A stretch of DNA of 64,000 nt from positions 124,001-188,000 of the forward strand of contig NZ_JAMFLI010000001.1 of the NCBI RefSeq assembly GCF_023502145.1. The letters run 5' to 3'. Below are positions 56,219-64,000 of the stretch, piece after piece; the stretch's first letter is position 1; every line of letters begins with the position of its first letter. Made by a program: the position numbers and the translations under genes. The notes beneath the pieces are model-generated. The model saw nothing but the letters and a program-made list of their open reading frames with translations, was not told the origin of the DNA and did no database searches. The stretch comes from Craterilacuibacter sp. RT1T. GTDB taxonomy: Bacteria > Pseudomonadota > Gammaproteobacteria > Burkholderiales > Chromobacteriaceae.

Positions 56219-57304
56219 ATGACGGCAGCCCAACGTACCCCCTTGTATCAAGCACACCTAGACGCCGGCGCCAAGATGGTCGATTTCGCCGGCTGGGACA
56301 TGCCCATCCATTACGGCTCGCAGCTGAAAGAGCATGAAATCGTGCGTAGCGATGCCGGCATGTTCGATGTTTCGCATATGACCGTGATCGATATTCAGGG
56401 TGCCGATGCCAAGCGCTGGCTGCAGCAACTGATCGCCAACGATGTGGCCAAGCTCGGTTTTGTCGGCAAGGCGCTGTATTCCGGCATGCTGAATGAGCAA
56501 GGCGGCGTGGTGGACGATCTGATCGTGTATCTGGCTGAAGACGGCTACCGCATGGTGGTCAATGCAGGCACCACCGCCAAGGATCTGGCGTGGATGGATG
56601 CCCATCTTGACGGCTTCGATGTCACGCTGCGTCCGCGCCGCGATCTGGCCATGCTGGCGGTGCAAGGGCCCAATGCCATTGCCAAAGTCTGTGCCGTCAA
56701 GCCCGAGTGGGCCGAGGGCATTGCTGCGCTGCAAGTGTTTCAGGGCCTGCCTTTTGGTGAGTGGTTTGTCGCCCGCACCGGTTACACCGGTGAAGATGGT
56801 CTGGAAATCATGATTCCCGCCGCCGAAGCCGATGCTTTCTTCCGTGAATTGCAACAAGCCGGCGTGGCGCCGATAGGCTTGGGCGCACGCGACACCTTGC
56901 GTCTGGAAGCCGGCATGAACCTCTACGGCCACGATATGGACGAGCAGGTTTCGCCGCTGGAAGCCGGTATGGGCTGGACGCTGGCGATGAAAGACAACCG
57001 CGACTTTATCGGCCGCGCCGCTCTGCAGGCGCAAAAGGATGGGGGTGTCGCCATGCGCCAGGTCGGGCTGGTGCTCGAAGGGCGCGGTGTGCTGCGCGAA
57101 GGGCAGAAGGTCGTGGTCGAGGGCATGGGCGAAGGCATTATTACCAGCGGTACCTTCTCGCCAACCCTTAAACACTCCATCGCTATCGCCCGCGTGCCGG
57201 CTGCGACCGGCGAACACGCCCAAGTCGACCTGCGTGGCACCCTGACGACGGTGCGCGTGGTCAAGATGCCGTTTGTACGTAACGGCAAGAAAGTATTCGA
57301 GTAA
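56219..57304 (+). CDS. gcvT: Glycine cleavage system aminomethyltransferase (T protein)
   Basis: This is a 361-residue tetrahydrofolate-dependent enzyme that releases ammonia and 5,10-methylene-THF from the H-protein. Segments: [44 protein letters not shown] and [22 protein letters not shown] eight bases upstream fixes the ATG at 56219. It is governed by the riboswitch before it. Confidence 0.97.
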   Translation: MTAAQRTPLYQAHLDAGAKMVDFAGWDMPIHYGSQLKEHEIVRSDAGMFDVSHMTVIDIQGADAKRWLQQLIANDVAKLGFVGKALYSGMLNEQGGVVDDLIVYLAEDGYRMVVNAGTTAKDLAWMDAHLDGFDVTLRPRRDLAMLAVQGPNAIAKVCAVKPEWAEGIAALQVFQGLPFGEWFVARTGYTGEDGLEIMIPAAEADAFFRELQQAGVAPIGLGARDTLRLEAGMNLYGHDMDEQVSPLEAGMGWTLAMKDNRDFIGRAALQAQKDGGVAMRQVGLVLEGRGVLREGQKVVVEGMGEGIITSGTFSPTLKHSIAIARVPAATGEHAQVDLRGTLTTVRVVKMPFVRNGKKVFE

Positions 57305-57318
57305 GGGAGACAGGCTGC

Positions 57319-57440
57319 AGGGAGTAGGGAGTGGGGAGTAGGGAGTAGGGAGTAGGGAGTAGGGAGTAACTTCCCCCGCTCCCGGATCCCCGATCCCCGA
57401 TCCCCGATCCCGAGTCCCTGCTCCCCACGCCCTACTCGCC
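57319..57440. repeat. Heptanucleotide repeat array between gcvT and gcvH
   Basis: About seven tandem GGGAGTA-type units (57319-57369) are followed by about four GATCCCC units (57385-57412) and a tail whose complement resembles the first array (GTCCCTGCTCCCC..., 57413-57440). The G-rich and C-rich halves can pair into an imperfect hairpin. No ORF uses it. Confidence 0.85.
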
Positions 57441-57466
57441 GCCCCATCAACACAGGAGCCCCAACC

Positions 57467-57853
57467 ATGAGCCATATCCCGACCGAACTGAAATACGTCT
57501 CCAGCCATGAATGGCTGCGCCTGGAAGCCGATGGCTCCGTGACCGTTGGCATCACCGAACACGCACAGGAATTGCTGGGTGATGTGGTGTTTGTCGAGCT
57601 GCCTAAAGCCGGTGCCGTGCTGGCCGCGGACGAGCAAGCCGGTGTGGTCGAGTCGGTCAAAGCCGCATCCGATGTCTACAGCCCGATTGCCGGCGAAGTG
57701 CTGGAAGTCAATGCCGAGCTGGAAGGCACGCCTGAGCTGGCCAACTCCGCGCCTTATGCCGAGGGCTGGTTCTTCCGCATCCGTCCGGCCAATGTCGCCG
57801 ACCTTGATGCTCTGATGAGTGCCGACGCTTACGCCGCCGAAATCGGCGCCTGA
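57467..57853 (+). CDS. gcvH: Glycine cleavage system H protein
   Basis: This is a 128-residue lipoyl carrier. The lipoylated Lys is in [14 protein letters not shown], preceded by [15 protein letters not shown] precedes the ATG. It shuttles the aminomethyl group between the P and T proteins. A terminator follows, so gcvP may have a separate promoter or rely on read-through. Confidence 0.97.
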   Translation: MSHIPTELKYVSSHEWLRLEADGSVTVGITEHAQELLGDVVFVELPKAGAVLAADEQAGVVESVKAASDVYSPIAGEVLEVNAELEGTPELANSAPYAEGWFFRIRPANVADLDALMSADAYAAEIGA

Positions 57854-57861
57854 TTCAACCT

Positions 57862-57896
57862 AACCCCTGCCGCATGACCGGTCAGGGGTTTTTTTT
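57862..57896 (+). terminator. Terminator after gcvH
   Basis: AACCCCTG (57862-57869) pairs with CAGGGGTT (57883-57890), followed by eight T residues in total. Confidence 0.9.
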
Positions 57897-57934
57897 GCCG
57901 TGCCCAACCCATCCCGGCCAAAAAAGGAAGCGCT

Positions 57935-60790
57935 ATGTCGCTAGAACAACTGTTCAACCATCAGGAATTCATCGGCCGCCATATCGGCCCGGACGATGCC
58001 GAGCGCGCCGCCATGTGTGCGACGCTGGGCGTCGCCAATCTGGACGAGCTGGTCGGGCAAACCGTGCCAGCCGCCATCCGTTTCGGGCGCAAGCTGGATT
58101 TGCCGGACGCGATGACCGAAGCCGAGGCGCTGGCCAAGCTCAAGGCGATTGCCGACAAAAACATTATCAATAAGTCGTTTATCGGTCTGGGTTACCACCC
58201 GACCCGCCTGCCGAACGTGATCCTGCGCAATGTGCTGGAGAACCCCGGCTGGTATACCGCCTACACCCCGTATCAGGCCGAGATTGCCCAGGGTCGCCTG
58301 GAAGCGCTGCTTAACTACCAGCAAATGGTGATCGACCTGACCGGTCTGGAGATGGCCAACGCCTCCATGCTGGACGAAGCCACCGCTGCCGCCGAAGCGA
58401 TGACGCTGGCGCGCCGGGTATCCAAATCCAAGTCCGAGGCCTTCTTTATCGACAGCCGCGTCTTGCCGCAGACGCTGGATGTGATCCGCACCCGCGCCAA
58501 GTATTTCGGCTTCGAGCTGGTGCTGGGCCACCCGGAAGAGGCGGGCAATGCCGACTACTTCGGTGCCTTGTTCCAGTTGCCCGGTGCCGGCGGTGATCTG
58601 CTGGACCTGAGTGCACCGATTGCCGCGGCCAAGGCGCGCGGTGCGGTGGCGATTGTCGCCGCCGACATCATGGCCATGGTGCTGATCAAGTCGCCGGCCG
58701 AGATGGGCGCCGATGTGGCGGTGGGTAATACCCAGCGCTTTGGTGTGCCGATGGGCTTTGGCGGCCCGCACGCCGCGTATTTTGCCTTCCGCGAAGACAT
58801 GAAGCGCGCGGCACCGGGGCGCATTATCGGGGTGTCGGTCGACGCCCGCGGCAAGACCGCGCTGCGTATGGCACTGCAAACGCGCGAGCAGCATATCCGC
58901 CGCGAGAAGGCCAACTCCAATATCTGCACATCGCAAGTCTTGCTGGCCAACCTGGCCGGCATGTATGCCGTGTATCACGGCCCGCAAGGCGTGCGCCGCA
59001 TCGCCACCCGCATTCACCGTCTGGCCGCGATTTTCGCCCATGCGGTTCAGGCGGCCGGCGGCAAGCTGGTGTATGACCGCTTCTACGATACGGTCGAGGT
59101 CGAACTGGGTGACAAGGCCTCTGGCGTATACGCCGCTGCGCTTGCCGCCGGTTACAACCTGCGCCGTGTCGGTGAGGGCGTGCTGGCGGTGGCGTTCCAT
59201 GAACAGGCCAGTGGCGAAGATCTGGCCTTCCTGATTACGCTCTTTACCGGCCAGGCGGCTGATATTGCCGCACTGGACGCGGCAGCGGCCGATGCGATTC
59301 CGGCGGCGCTTAAGCGCGAGTCGGCCATTCTGAGTCATCCGGTGTTCAACCAGTACCACACCGAACACGGCATGCTGCGCTATCTCAAGCGCCTGGAAAA
59401 CCGCGACCTCGCGCTGAACCATTCGATGATCAGCCTGGGCTCGTGCACCATGAAGCTGAACGCCGTAGCCGAGATGCTGCCGGTGACCTGGCCTGCTTTT
59501 GCCGAACTGCATCCGTTCTGCCCGGCTGATCAGGCCGTGGGTTATCACGAAATGATTGCCGGCTTGCAAGCGCAGCTGATGGCGATTACCGGTTTTGACG
59601 CCATCTCGATGCAGCCCAACTCCGGCGCTTCGGGCGAATACGCCGGCTTGCTTGCCATCTTGCGTTATCACGAAAGCCGTGGCGAGGATGGGCGCACTGT
59701 GTGCCTGATCCCGCAATCGGCGCACGGCACCAACCCGGCGACTGCACAGATGCTGGGCATGCAGGTGGTGGTGGTGAAGTGTGACGAGCTGGGTAACGTC
59801 GATCTCGCCGACCTCAAAGCCAAGGCCGAGTTGCACGCCGAACGTCTGGGTGCGCTGATGATTACCTACCCGTCTACCCATGGCGTGTTCGAGGAAAGCA
59901 TTCGCGATATCTGCGCACTGGTGCATGGCTACGGGGCGCAGGTCTATATGGATGGCGCCAATATGAATGCGCAGGTGGGGCTGACCCGTCCGGCCGACAT
60001 CGGCGCCGATGTGCTGCATATGAATCTGCACAAGACCTTCTGCATTCCGCATGGCGGCGGCGGCCCGGGCATGGGCCCGATCGGCATGAAGTCGCATCTG
60101 GCACCGTTTATGGCCAACCATGTGGTGAGCGAAGTGCCGGGTGCTGCGGCTGGCCAAGGGGCGGTATCCGCTGCGCCATTCGGCTCGGCCTCCATCCTGC
60201 CGATCTCGTGGATGTATATCACCATGATGGGCGCCGAGGGCATGAAGCTGGCCACCGAGCACGCGCTCTTGAACGCCAACTATGTCGCCGCCCGACTCGC
60301 GCCGCACTATCCGGTGCTGTATAGCGGCAGGCAAGGGCGGGTGGCGCATGAGTGCATTATCGACCTGCGTCCGCTTAAGGCTGCCTCCGGCATCACCGAA
60401 GTCGATATTGCCAAGCGCCTGATGGATTACGGCTTCCACGCACCGACCATGAGCTTCCCGGTCGCCGGCACACTGATGATAGAGCCGACCGAGTCCGAGA
60501 ATCAGGCCGAGCTCGACCGCTTTATCGCCGCCATGCTGGCGATACGGGCGGAAGTGCAGGCGGTCGAGGATGGCGTCTGGCCGGCGGACAATAATCCGCT
60601 GGTCAATGCACCGCACGGCAAGGCTGACATCGCTGCTGAGTGGGCGCGCCCATACAGCCGCGAGCAGGGTTTGTTCCCGCTGCCTTATGTGCTGGACAAC
60701 AAGTTCTGGCCGGCGGTCAACCGCATCGATGATGTATATGGCGACCGTAATCTGGTGTGCAGCTGCCCGGCAACGGCGGATTATTTGTAA
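57935..60790 (+). CDS. gcvP: Glycine dehydrogenase (decarboxylating), P protein
   Basis: This is a 951-residue PLP enzyme that decarboxylates glycine and loads the H-protein; it is the fused alpha/beta form. Segments: [40 protein letters not shown], and the PLP Lys in [23 protein letters not shown] lies nine bases before the ATG. Only 38 bases separate it from the terminator behind gcvH. Confidence 0.97.
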   Translation: MSLEQLFNHQEFIGRHIGPDDAERAAMCATLGVANLDELVGQTVPAAIRFGRKLDLPDAMTEAEALAKLKAIADKNIINKSFIGLGYHPTRLPNVILRNVLENPGWYTAYTPYQAEIAQGRLEALLNYQQMVIDLTGLEMANASMLDEATAAAEAMTLARRVSKSKSEAFFIDSRVLPQTLDVIRTRAKYFGFELVLGHPEEAGNADYFGALFQLPGAGGDLLDLSAPIAAAKARGAVAIVAADIMAMVLIKSPAEMGADVAVGNTQRFGVPMGFGGPHAAYFAFREDMKRAAPGRIIGVSVDARGKTALRMALQTREQHIRREKANSNICTSQVLLANLAGMYAVYHGPQGVRRIATRIHRLAAIFAHAVQAAGGKLVYDRFYDTVEVELGDKASGVYAAALAAGYNLRRVGEGVLAVAFHEQASGEDLAFLITLFTGQAADIAALDAAAADAIPAALKRESAILSHPVFNQYHTEHGMLRYLKRLENRDLALNHSMISLGSCTMKLNAVAEMLPVTWPAFAELHPFCPADQAVGYHEMIAGLQAQLMAITGFDAISMQPNSGASGEYAGLLAILRYHESRGEDGRTVCLIPQSAHGTNPATAQMLGMQVVVVKCDELGNVDLADLKAKAELHAERLGALMITYPSTHGVFEESIRDICALVHGYGAQVYMDGANMNAQVGLTRPADIGADVLHMNLHKTFCIPHGGGGPGMGPIGMKSHLAPFMANHVVSEVPGAAAGQGAVSAAPFGSASILPISWMYITMMGAEGMKLATEHALLNANYVAARLAPHYPVLYSGRQGRVAHECIIDLRPLKAASGITEVDIAKRLMDYGFHAPTMSFPVAGTLMIEPTESENQAELDRFIAAMLAIRAEVQAVEDGVWPADNNPLVNAPHGKADIAAEWARPYSREQGLFPLPYVLDNKFWPAVNRIDDVYGDRNLVCSCPATADYL

Positions 60791-60880
60791 GTTGTCCTTT
60801 TGGGGCAGGTGCATTCTTCTCTTCGCTGCTTAGCTGTCCCGGTGGCGAGAATGTGATGTTTTGCTATAGTGAAAGAAAGC

Positions 60881-60910
60881 GCCCGCGAGCTAAAGCTTGC
60901 GGGCTTTTTT
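60881..60910 (+). terminator. Terminator of gcvP
   Basis: GCCCGC (60881-60886) pairs with GCGGGC (60899-60904), extended by GAGCT/AGCTT, and is followed by six T residues. Confidence 0.88.
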
Positions 60911-61206
60911 ATTGAAGCGTAAGCTGCTGTTGGATAAATGCGACATGACGAAGGGGTTGGTAAATATTAGATAGGGTGTTTCCCCTATTGTACTTGCTGT
61001 GCTGTTCAGTCTATATTGCACACGGATTTTTGTAAGTCATTGAATTTTAATGATTGTTTTGATTGGTACGGGATGGGTGTCTTAGTGTTGCCCATGCCGT
61101 TCAGGCAGGATGCGAGCGAGTGCATCATGCATCAAGTTACCCGTTTGGTATTTTGCTGTTATGATCCGCGACATCAGGCACGCACACGTTAAAGCGAGAT
61201 AAAAAA
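60911..61206. other. AT-rich non-coding region before the TetR gene
   Basis: I see no gene in this 296-base stretch. It is AT-rich in its middle, contains a small ATAGGG/CCCCTAT hairpin near 60972, and presumably carries the promoter of the TetR-type gene. No clear operator palindrome is visible. Confidence 0.5.
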
Positions 61207-61869
61207 ATGAGTCCGACACGAAGAACCCAACAAAGCCGCCGCGAAGGCACCATCGGTAAACTGGTGGCCTCCGCCATCGATTGCATTAACGAGCTGGGCT
61301 ATCAAGGCGCCAGCGTGCAGATCATTTGCCAGCGTGCCGAGCTGTCGCAAGGCGCGCTGTTCCGCCACTTCGCCACCAAAAACGAGCTGATGCAGCTGGT
61401 GTACAACAGCACCATTGATTTGCTGTTTGACCGCGCTGCCGCCGATCTGGTGGCCTTGCCGGCGGATGCCTCGGATGAGGATAAAATGGTGTGCCTGATG
61501 CGCTCGCTGGTGGCTGACGTGCATTATGTAGTGCTGATGGAACTGATGATGGCGGCGCGTACCCAGCCCGAGCTGTCCGGCCTGATTGCCCGCGATGGCC
61601 TGCGCCAGCGCGACCGCTTTATCGCCTTGCTCGGCACCTATTTCCCGCGCTACGCCGGCAATAGCGAATTCGTCGCCATGGCGCTGACCATGATGACCAC
61701 TTACCACGGCATGTCGCTCTACCGCACCATGAGCCGCGAAGTCGAGTCCTCGCCGCTGCGCGAACAGTGGCTGCAATCCATCCTGCGTCAGGAGCTGGCG
61801 CGTCTGGCCAAAAAAGGCGCCGACACGGTTAACCCGGTGTACGATCTGGCCAGCTTGCCACAGGCGTGA
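61207..61869 (+). CDS. TetR-family transcriptional regulator
   Basis: This is a 220-residue regulator. The helix-turn-helix is VQIICQRAELSQGALFRHFATKN-like (two parts: VQIICQRAELSQGALF and RHFATKNELM). The C-terminal ligand domain is helical with no recognised effector. No obvious target gene is adjacent: gcvP lies upstream on the same strand and the porin is convergent. Confidence 0.9.
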   Translation: MSPTRRTQQSRREGTIGKLVASAIDCINELGYQGASVQIICQRAELSQGALFRHFATKNELMQLVYNSTIDLLFDRAAADLVALPADASDEDKMVCLMRSLVADVHYVVLMELMMAARTQPELSGLIARDGLRQRDRFIALLGTYFPRYAGNSEFVAMALTMMTTYHGMSLYRTMSREVESSPLREQWLQSILRQELARLAKKGADTVNPVYDLASLPQA

Positions 61870-61870
61870 G

Positions 61871-61948
61871 TAGGATGGGTGGAGCGTAGGATGGGTGGAG
61901 CGTAGCGCAACCCATCTTGCGGGAGTGGGGAGTGGGGAGTAGGGAGTA
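61871..61948. repeat. Repeat cluster after the TetR gene
   Basis: Two perfect tandem copies of TAGGATGGGTGGAGCG (61871-61902) are followed by AACCCATC, which can pair with GATGGGT. Then comes a GGGAGTG/GGGAGTA heptad tract (61921-61948) like those at 55895 and 57319. Confidence 0.8.
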
Positions 61949-61984
61949 AAAAAAACCGCTGGCGCGAGCTTGGCGGTTTTTGTT
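61949..61984 (+). terminator. Terminator of the TetR gene
   Basis: AAACCGC (61953-61959) pairs with GCGGTTT (61973-61979) and TTTTTGTTTG follows; A residues before it could allow use in the other direction. Confidence 0.7.
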
Positions 61985-62005
61985 TGCCTGGCGATATTTA
62001 GGCGT

Positions 62006-62036
62006 AAAAAAAACCGGCGCGAGGCGCCGGTTTTTT
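62006..62036. terminator. Bidirectional terminator between TetR and porin genes
   Basis: ACCGGCGC (62013-62020) pairs with GCGCCGGT (62024-62031), flanked by eight A residues before and six T residues after. It ends the porin transcript on the minus strand. Confidence 0.92.
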
Positions 62037-62053
62037 GCGTTGTAAGCCTAAGC

Positions 62054-63205
62054 TTAGAACTTGTGGATCATGTTCACGCCGAAGGCGTTGATGGTGTCTT
62101 CGCCTTTTTCCAAGCCGGCGATCAGTGCAGCATTGGAGCCGAACTTGATCTGGCCGTATTGGGCACCAACGATGGTGCGCTTGGACAGTGCGTAGTCAGC
62201 ACCAATAACGACTTGTTTGTAGTCGGTATTGTTTTGCTTAACGCCATCATACTTGATGTCCAGGCCCTGAGCGTAGGTGATCTTAGGAGTAATGGCACCC
62301 ATGGTGTAGGCAGCAGTCAGAGCGTACTCTTGCGATTCAAACTTCTTGTTGTCACCAATGAAGGTGGCAACTGCGGTATCAGCGTAGAACGACAGCGGGG
62401 TCACGCTAAAGTCGCCTTTGCTGTTCTTGTAGCCCAGACCTACGAACAGATTGTTGGCATCGTAACCAACTTCCAGCTGATGTTTTTGGTTATGTGGCAG
62501 TTGTACATTTGCTTCGTAGACGCCGTCAGTATCCTTGCCGTACACGGTGCCGCTCAGTGCGTTTTCGTAGGTGTAGCTGTACTTACCGAAGAAGTTGGCG
62601 TAGTCGTAGCTCAGGCCCAGGTTGTAGGTTTCACGATCGGTGTCTGCGCCGCGAACACCATCGTAGTAGCCAGTGGTGCCATCTACTTCGGTTTTAAATT
62701 CATATTTACGGGACTTGTCTTCCTTGGTGCCGTACAGGAAGGAAGCCTTGAAGCCAGCGTATTCCGGGCTATCGATACGGACAGCGTTTTTCACGCGGCT
62801 GTTGTCGCGGGTGAAGATGCCCAGGCCCAGCGCTTCGTTGCCGTATTCGTACGGGTCAACGGTGCCCATGTCGGAGTCGCCGAAGTTGGACAGGTTGCCC
62901 AGACGGAAAGTACCGTAGTCGGAAGTCAGGCCGATGAAAGACTGACGGTTAGCCCAGTTGCCGCTGTTGTCGCTGTTGTCGATAGCGACACCAGTTTCAA
63001 CCTGCCAGATAGCCTTCAGGCCGTTGCCCAGGTCTTCTGCGCCCTTGAAGCCGATGCGCGAGCCCAAGTCGTCGATTTGGGTCTTGGTAGTGGTGCCGTT
63101 GTCTGCAGATTCAACACCACCTTTGATGATGCCGTAAACAGTTACATCAGCCATAGCAGCAGCTGGCAGAGCGGAAACCAGAGCAGCGATCAGTACTTTT
63201 TTCAT
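62054..63205 (-). CDS. Gram-negative trimeric porin (Neisserial type)
   Basis: This is a 383-residue outer-membrane protein with signal peptide (MKKVLIAALVSALPAAAMA) and mature start DVTVYGIIKGGVES, the betaproteobacterial porin signature. SRIGFKGAEDLGNGLKAIWQ and QSFIGLTSDYGTFRLGNLSN are strand-loop motifs, and it ends in the outer-membrane Phe (IHKF). AAGGAAG precedes the ATG. It forms a general diffusion channel. A candidate small RNA lies upstream on the same strand. Confidence 0.95.
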   Translation of the reverse strand: MKKVLIAALVSALPAAAMADVTVYGIIKGGVESADNGTTTKTQIDDLGSRIGFKGAEDLGNGLKAIWQVETGVAIDNSDNSGNWANRQSFIGLTSDYGTFRLGNLSNFGDSDMGTVDPYEYGNEALGLGIFTRDNSRVKNAVRIDSPEYAGFKASFLYGTKEDKSRKYEFKTEVDGTTGYYDGVRGADTDRETYNLGLSYDYANFFGKYSYTYENALSGTVYGKDTDGVYEANVQLPHNQKHQLEVGYDANNLFVGLGYKNSKGDFSVTPLSFYADTAVATFIGDNKKFESQEYALTAAYTMGAITPKITYAQGLDIKYDGVKQNNTDYKQVVIGADYALSKRTIVGAQYGQIKFGSNAALIAGLEKGEDTINAFGVNMIHKF

Positions 63206-63536
63206 GTTTAAACTTCCTTGTACGTAGAAGAAATTTGCGAGTAAATGCTAACGTCCATGCTGGGTGCCTTGCAACATTTAGAATGCAAACTGTTGCTTTT
63301 TTGTAACACTTTGCGGGTGGTAGATTGCTTTTTATGTGGTGGTGTTTGCTGGTTTTCTGATGTAAGTTATTGATTTGTTTATTAAAATATTCTGATGTGT
63401 AGGCGTGACTATCGTGATGTCTGTTTCTGCTGTTTTTGTGGCTATTTTGGCTTTATTTGCCGCTGTTATTATTTTTATTAACGCTTTATGCCGGTTTTTG
63501 AGCTTGATGAGGGGTGGTGGCTGGCATGCCAGGCAC
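63206..63536. other. AT-rich region upstream of the porin gene
   Basis: No convincing gene is present. The sequence is T-rich on the plus strand, and the porin promoter should lie near 63240-63300 on the minus strand. A small open frame here is discussed under rejected items. Confidence 0.4.
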
Positions 63537-63617
63537 AAAAAAAGCCCATCCGCAGGGGATGGGCGCAATACCTAATCTCGAAACAACAGAAAGACTCATG
63601 AGCAAGCGTATCTGTCG
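63537..63617 (-). ncRNA. Candidate small RNA (~80 nt) upstream of the porin gene
   Basis: On the minus strand TTTACA (63647-63652) and TAGAAT (63624-63629) are separated by exactly 17 bases, a good sigma-70 promoter. About 80 bases further is a strong terminator: GCCCATCC/GGATGGGC stem (63544-63564) and seven T residues (63537-63543). No start codon with a ribosome-binding site lies between. The transcript would start near 63617. This is the layout of a trans-acting small RNA. Confidence 0.5.
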
Positions 63618-63717
63618 AAAGTCATTCTAGTTGCGAGCGAAGGCTATGTAAATAAAATATTATCCGGCTGTTGTTTTGTTTGATCGGAATTGCTTGCTGT
63701 TTATACATTTGGGGTAG

Positions 63718-63747
63718 GGCGGGTTAGGCCGTAGGCCGTAACCCGCC
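63718..63747. repeat. Dispersed-type palindrome after metY
   Basis: GGCGGGTTA (63718-63726) and TAACCCGCC (63739-63747) are perfect 9-base arms, with GGCC/GGCC in the loop. The unit resembles palindromic intergenic repeats found in many proteobacterial genomes. Confidence 0.6.
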
Positions 63748-63822
63748 ATGGGCTGGTGCAGCAGGTGTGGGGTCTCCGGGTGATGACGACCCCCTTGCGT
63801 TCAACCCTTTGAGATGAGGTGT

Positions 63823-64000
<178 letters not shown>

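Noticed and set aside
57370-57440. CRISPR-like repeats
   Set aside because: The units are contiguous 7-mers without spacers, and no cas gene is present.
56258-57637. A 459-codon minus-strand frame across gcvT and the repeats
   Set aside because: It is antisense to gcvT and runs through the heptanucleotide repeats, giving a repetitive peptide.
57941-60814. A 957-codon open frame on the minus strand opposite gcvP
   Set aside because: It is the mirror of a GC-rich coding frame, has no ribosome-binding site and reads as low-complexity His/Arg/Gln-rich protein; gcvP on the plus strand is unambiguous.
61970-63211. A 413-codon plus-strand frame opposite the porin gene
   Set aside because: The porin has a signal peptide, family motifs and terminal Phe; the opposite frame is a codon-bias artefact.
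63417-63575. A 52-residue ORF with one hydrophobic segment on the plus strand
   Set aside because: T-rich DNA always yields hydrophobic residues in this frame; there is no good ribosome-binding site and the ORF runs across the minus-strand terminator hairpin.

Overview
The window looks like a chromosomal segment of a motile, facultatively anaerobic, Gram-negative betaproteobacterium, most likely of the order Neisseriales (Chromobacteriaceae or a relative). This rests on gene content and order that I recognise: an FNR-type regulator beside hemN, pyrG-kdsA-eno-ftsB in a row, a TadA with an N-terminal extension, a beta-proteobacterial 16-strand-type porin, CheZ with tandem CheV, and moderately GC-rich DNA. 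The genus cannot be fixed from the sequence alone. Almost everything is chromosomal core or conserved accessory; I see no rRNA, tRNA, IS element, prophage or CRISPR array.

Layout. 1-3.8 kb: end of a glutathione S-transferase gene, a SIMPL-domain protein and a TrpXYZ-type ABC importer. 4-13.4 kb: malate synthase A with a divergent LysR regulator, mutS, suhB, trmJ, DUF1853, fnr. 13.4-21 kb: hemN with a shared FNR box, an orphan TrpB2, a PAS/degenerate-GGDEF protein facing a Crp-like regulator, two small exported proteins, a DUF2917 gene and a MocR regulator. 21-25.3 kb: a four-gene Anbu proteasome-like operon (ATP-grasp, alpha-E, transglutaminase, Anbu) containing a strongly structured intergenic element. 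25.4-28.2 kb: DUF2721, L,D-transpeptidase, tadA, and a yqjD-yqjE-yqjK-like membrane set. 28.3-30.1 kb: an accessory patch with a secreted lysozyme-inhibitor-like protein under a palindrome-rich promoter, two small orphan genes and one integron-type attC site. 30.1-42.3 kb: housekeeping genes (guaA, smpB, ratA-rnfH, a diguanylate cyclase, ftsB, eno, kdsA, pyrG, rpmB, rpmG, udg, rimI, tsaB). 42.3-50 kb: EAL-HDOD protein, cheA, cheZ, cheY, two cheV paralogues and a FlrB/FleS-like kinase. 50-56 kb: gluQ and the arginine deiminase operon (small leader ORF, antiporter, arcA, arcB, arcC). 56-61 kb: tandem glycine riboswitch with gcvT-gcvH-gcvP. 61-64 kb: TetR regulator, a porin, a candidate small RNA and the 3' end of a metY-like gene.

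How it fits together. FNR (12.6 kb), anaerobic haem synthesis (hemN) and arginine fermentation (arc) suggest life at low oxygen. Glycine released or taken up is sensed by the riboswitch and oxidised by the cleavage system. Three cyclic-di-GMP-type proteins and the che cluster link second-messenger signalling with chemotaxis. The most under-explained pieces are the Anbu operon with its nested inverted repeats, the attC patch, the palindrome-controlled secreted protein, the small ORF coupled to the arginine antiporter, and the small RNA candidate upstream of the porin.
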